A stretch of 64,000 nt of DNA, from NCBI RefSeq assembly GCF_030247185.1, contig NC_080570.1, positions 150,692,641-150,756,640 on the forward strand, in the 5' to 3' direction. This stretch comes from Malaya genurostris. Taxonomy: Eukaryota; Arthropoda; Insecta; Diptera; Culicidae. A model generated the notes under the pieces. The model ran no database searches and was not told where the DNA came from. It was given only the letters and a program-made list of their open reading frames with translations. The first letter of the stretch is position 1; every line of letters starts with the position of its first letter. Made by a program: the position numbers and the translations under genes. Positions 60,890 to 64,000 of this stretch are shown here, one piece after another.

Positions 60890-61760
60890 GTAGGTGTTCC
60901 GAGTAGTAGTCCCCAGGTGTCCGATAGAGCTTTTGGCTGCCACGAATCATGCTTCGTCGTATCGTTATCGATGCACCTTCCTTGTAAATAAATTGTGCAC
61001 ACCTAGTGAGAGATAGAGAAAGAAAAAAAAATGAGGGAGAAAGTTTTTCGTTCTGGTTGATTTTTGTCTGTTTTTTCTTCAAGTTCTTATCTTCTAGTAC
61101 ACGCTTCTTATTCACACGCGATCGAGAGTCCGTCCGTTACGACGACTCTTTATATCGTTTCTTTTTTGTTCTGTTCTCTTTTTAGTTGAATCCTGAACAC
61201 TCCTCCCGAACCACCCATGTTGCTGTTGTTTCCCGGCCAGGTGGTTGACGTTTGTAGTAGGAGAGATGTTTTATGTGTGAAAGAAGAACCAAACGAACAT
61301 ACATTGCATTGTACTGTACAGTCGGACTAACTTGTCGGACTTCAACTGTCACTTCGTAGAAGCATAAAACAGTTTTCCGCTCACCGGTCGTCAACCACCA
61401 TCAAAGTAGTCGCTTACGGTAGTGTTTGAAGTGCATCATCACTTTATCAGTTCGTTATGTAGGATTTCTTCTGGTCTTTATAAGTTTTATTCGTTATTTT
61501 TGAAAAGTGTAAAAACACAGACACATAAAAACCCCGCACATACTTACGACCACACACCACAAACCCGCCAGCCTCCCACTGCTTGTGCTGGGCAAGCCGA
61601 ACGCAGCCGGTCGCTCCTTCCGTTATCCTTCTTACGATTACTCTTGATTTGGTTAGTGCTCTGAAAGACCAAAAGAAAGTTTTTTCAACCATTTGTTTTT
61701 TCTTTGTTTGTTTTGGTATAAACCACCACGAAATTGCCCTGCTGCCAATCACTGTTTTAG
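60890..61760 (+). other. 0.87 kb last intron
   Basis: GTAGGT donor and CACTGTTTTAG acceptor, with matching phase. No gene or repeat recognised inside. Confidence 0.8.
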
Positions 61761-62199
61761 TGATGAATTATTTCAAGCTCAACAACAGTTAGCCCGATGG
61801 GCGAGTGAGGACGTGGTTTCCGTGGTGGTAATGGAGCAAGGATCGGATTCGTCCCACGCGCAAGGTCCATCATCAGCCAGTACCATGCACGGCCATATTC
61901 AACAACATCCATCGCATCAGCAACAGCAGTTGCATCACGACAACCCTATAACTACCACCACCACCACCAGCAACGTCAATGGAGTACAAGCAATGGGCAG
62001 CTGTCACAATATCAACAGTTTGAACCACCAACAACTGGTGAACAGCAGAGACTACTATCCTTCGCCACCCTCCACCGAGACCGAGAGCAGTGGAAGCGTA
62101 ATCCAACCGTCGAGACGTGGACCCATTATGCCCGGCCCCGGACCAGACGGAAATCATATAATGGAGAGTACAGGTCGCTATCCCGAATATAAACACTGA
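61761..62199 (+). CDS. Last exon of the unidentified gene
   Basis: Reads SDELFQAQQQLARWASEDVV, then MEQGSDSSHAQG, Gln/His/Thr-rich low complexity, SRDYYPSPPSTETESSG, and ends GRYPEYKH followed by TGA at 62197-62199. The first 25 residues look helical and conserved in style; the rest is low complexity. This is the true C-terminus: the frame closes here and the next sequence is an AT-rich 3' untranslated region. No PDZ-ligand-like end is evident. Confidence 0.85.
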
Positions 62200-63400
62200 T
62201 AGTAGCTGAACGGGATTTGATCTCGTCACGCGTCATAATCCCCTTCTAGTAGTGAAACGTAACACACATACACATGCACATACACACACGTAAAGTGTTT
62301 ATCATCGAGTCGAATTTATACTACTGCAAAAGAGCGCCTACGGAGAAACATGTGAGAACATAAATCTGAAGAAACAAAAAAAAAACAGTTGTAATATATG
62401 TGCGCAATAAAGGAATAACCATTTTCCACACAACAATTAAACAAAAAAAATTGATTGATTGAAAACGGTATTTGAAAACAAACAAACAAATGAAAAAAAA
62501 AGTAACAAAGTGTTCACCGTTATCGTCTCACCACGCAACATTTTCGCTAAGCCCTCGGAATCATCGTAAAACAAAAATCAAACCAAAACTGTATAGGACA
62601 TAACAAAAACAGAAGTATAAAATAATAATATTCCTCTTTCCCATTTAGGCATTGAGAAATATGTTTAATGGCGACCTGTTTTTACCAGGTCGATTGAGAC
62701 ATAAAATAAACACACACATCCACACGGAAACCGCGCACCACACGTCACTTCTTTCACCGCATACCGCGAAAAAAAAATAAAAGAAAAAATACAATTCGCC
62801 ATCATCGACGATCAGCAAGCAGGTAGAGAATAAAAAACTGAATGAATCAAAATAATTTTTACAGAAAACAAAAAAAAAAACAAAACAGTTTATATCGCAA
62901 CACATAACACACAGAAATCGCAGTAGGCTGCAACCTGGTGGATAAAGCGAGTAGTAATGAACGATATTTTTACTGGAATACACAAACACACAGACATAAA
63001 CAAACAAACAGATAGAATAGCAAGCAAGCACGTGACAAATAAGCGATTAGTTGGAAAACAAGAGGCAGAATGGTGCTCGCTGACGATATGGCGCTAGGGA
63101 AATTTATAGTTGTTATAAATTATAAAACAAACAAACAAAACAAGAGAGGGAAAAAAACTAATTGGCTTCAACCATACCACAAACTAATACCTAGTTAAAC
63201 ACGGAACTACTCACTGCATCTAGCACACACCCAAAGCGTTCTAAGCGCGCATTACGAATAAGGTCGTTCGGGAAACTCAAAACTAAAAACACTCACACAC
63301 AGAAAAAGAGGAAAAACAAACGTATATAGCTAGAATAAATCGTGTAATGTAACAGGAAAAAAAAAACAAAACGATCAAATTTCACGGAACATCAACTTTC
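62200..63400 (+). other. 3' untranslated region and A-rich downstream sequence
   Basis: A/C-rich with many AAAC tracts and CA repeats, no coding potential. The first poly(A) signal is at 62406; further AATAAA sites near 62829 and 63334 could give longer forms. Confidence 0.6.
62406..62411 (+). promoter_or_regulatory. Polyadenylation signal AATAAA
   Basis: Canonical hexamer about 207 nt after the stop codon of the + strand gene, in AT-rich sequence. Confidence 0.6.
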
Positions 63401-63427
63401 ATCCACATGTAAAACTATAGCTAAAAC

Positions 63428-63688
63428 ATGAACATAATGACAACTACACTTCATAAACAACGCGGCAGACGCGGATTACAGCCTCCGGAGTGGGGGCCCA
63501 TTTCCTGCCGTGGCACTAAGTTTGACAGTTATTGCTCTAACCGGCCGGTGTTAATGGGGTGGTCCCGCTCTGGAGGCCATAAACGTCAAAAAACAGCGTC
63601 AGACCGTATGCTCTACAGTAAAAGTGCAAATCAGATAACGGTGAGTGTATTTTTTTTTGTTATCTTCAATATGGCACTAATTGTTTGA
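63428..63688 (+). other. Uncharacterised open frame with a GC-rich core
   Basis: 86 codons. The central part (RRGLQPPEWGPISCRGTKFD, SYCSNRPVLMGWSRSGGHKR) is GC-richer than its surroundings and looks like a structured Cys/Trp-containing protein piece. It is followed by a T-run and a hydrophobic tail that is probably read-through. Could be a retrotransposon fragment or an exon of a downstream gene. No family named. Confidence 0.4.
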
Positions 63689-64000
63689 CCCCCCAGAGGT
63701 GCTGGTTTCCGTCTGATTGAAAAGCAAAAGGAATCTGGTTGGATATCGAAAGACAAAATCCCTTAAAATCCCATTCGAAGAAGAATTCCTACTAGAAGAC
63801 TACTTTGTTTTCATGAATCGATCCATCAATGCCGAACCAATTGAAATTGTAAAATGACAGTAAAAGAAATGTTACTCTCAGTCCCGCTCACAAATTGTGA
63901 GAACGAGATTCAGGTTCGGTCGACAACGCAAAAGCGACACAGTAGCTTCAAAATCGACTTGAGCAGTGTGAACGTACTCAAATTGCATTCCAAAAAAATA

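Noticed and set aside
60571..61115. Arg/Thr/Val-rich open frames on both strands over the His-rich exon
   Set aside because: Shadow frames of the GC-rich coding exon; splice phases support only the frame given.

Overview
The window looks like a piece of an insect nuclear genome, most likely a mosquito. It is AT-rich, full of decayed transposons and satellite-like repeats, and carries one spliced gene on the + strand with long introns and short exons. The mosquito inference rests on a DD37E-type transposase (a family described from mosquitoes), an irritans-like mariner, and the general repeat style. No rRNA, CRISPR array, bacterial operon or intact virus was seen.

The only convincing host gene is the 3' part of a + strand gene. 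Exons lie at about 34200-34358, 48616-48659 (44 nt), 59650-60391, 60464-60889 and 61761-62199, with a poly(A) signal at 62406. All splice phases agree. Together they encode about 600 residues of a polar, probably disordered C-terminus rich in Ser, Gln, Gly and His, ending at a TGA at 62197-62199. I do not recognise the protein. A 72-nt intron at 60392-60463 is a multiple of three and has no in-frame stop, so its retention would insert 24 residues. The 5' part of the gene lies outside the window or was not recognised in the first 34 kb.

Region by region: 1-5.3 kb holds satellite fragments, a 167-bp tandem repeat and an RNase H fragment split by a TTA-flanked inverted-repeat element. 5.3-7.0 kb holds two decayed Tc1/mariner-type elements. 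10.5-16.85 kb is a nest: a mariner split by a 5 kb insert made of two tandem 1.87 kb units, the first of which holds a 5'-truncated non-LTR retrotransposon with a 12-bp target duplication. 19.1-19.8 kb is a near-perfect 621-bp foldback. 20.2-23.2 kb is an AT-rich degenerate satellite. 28-31 kb has palindromic elements. 36-39.3 kb and 44.9-46.7 kb are two different short-unit minisatellite arrays with higher-order structure. 39.5-40.0 kb has a transposase fragment and a tRNA-like sequence followed by a T5 tract. 43.6-44.9 kb is bounded by an inverted 40-bp motif. 55.4-58.8 kb is a cluster of tandem and inverted repeats with its own foldback. Coordinates were read by eye, so repeat boundaries may be off by several bases.
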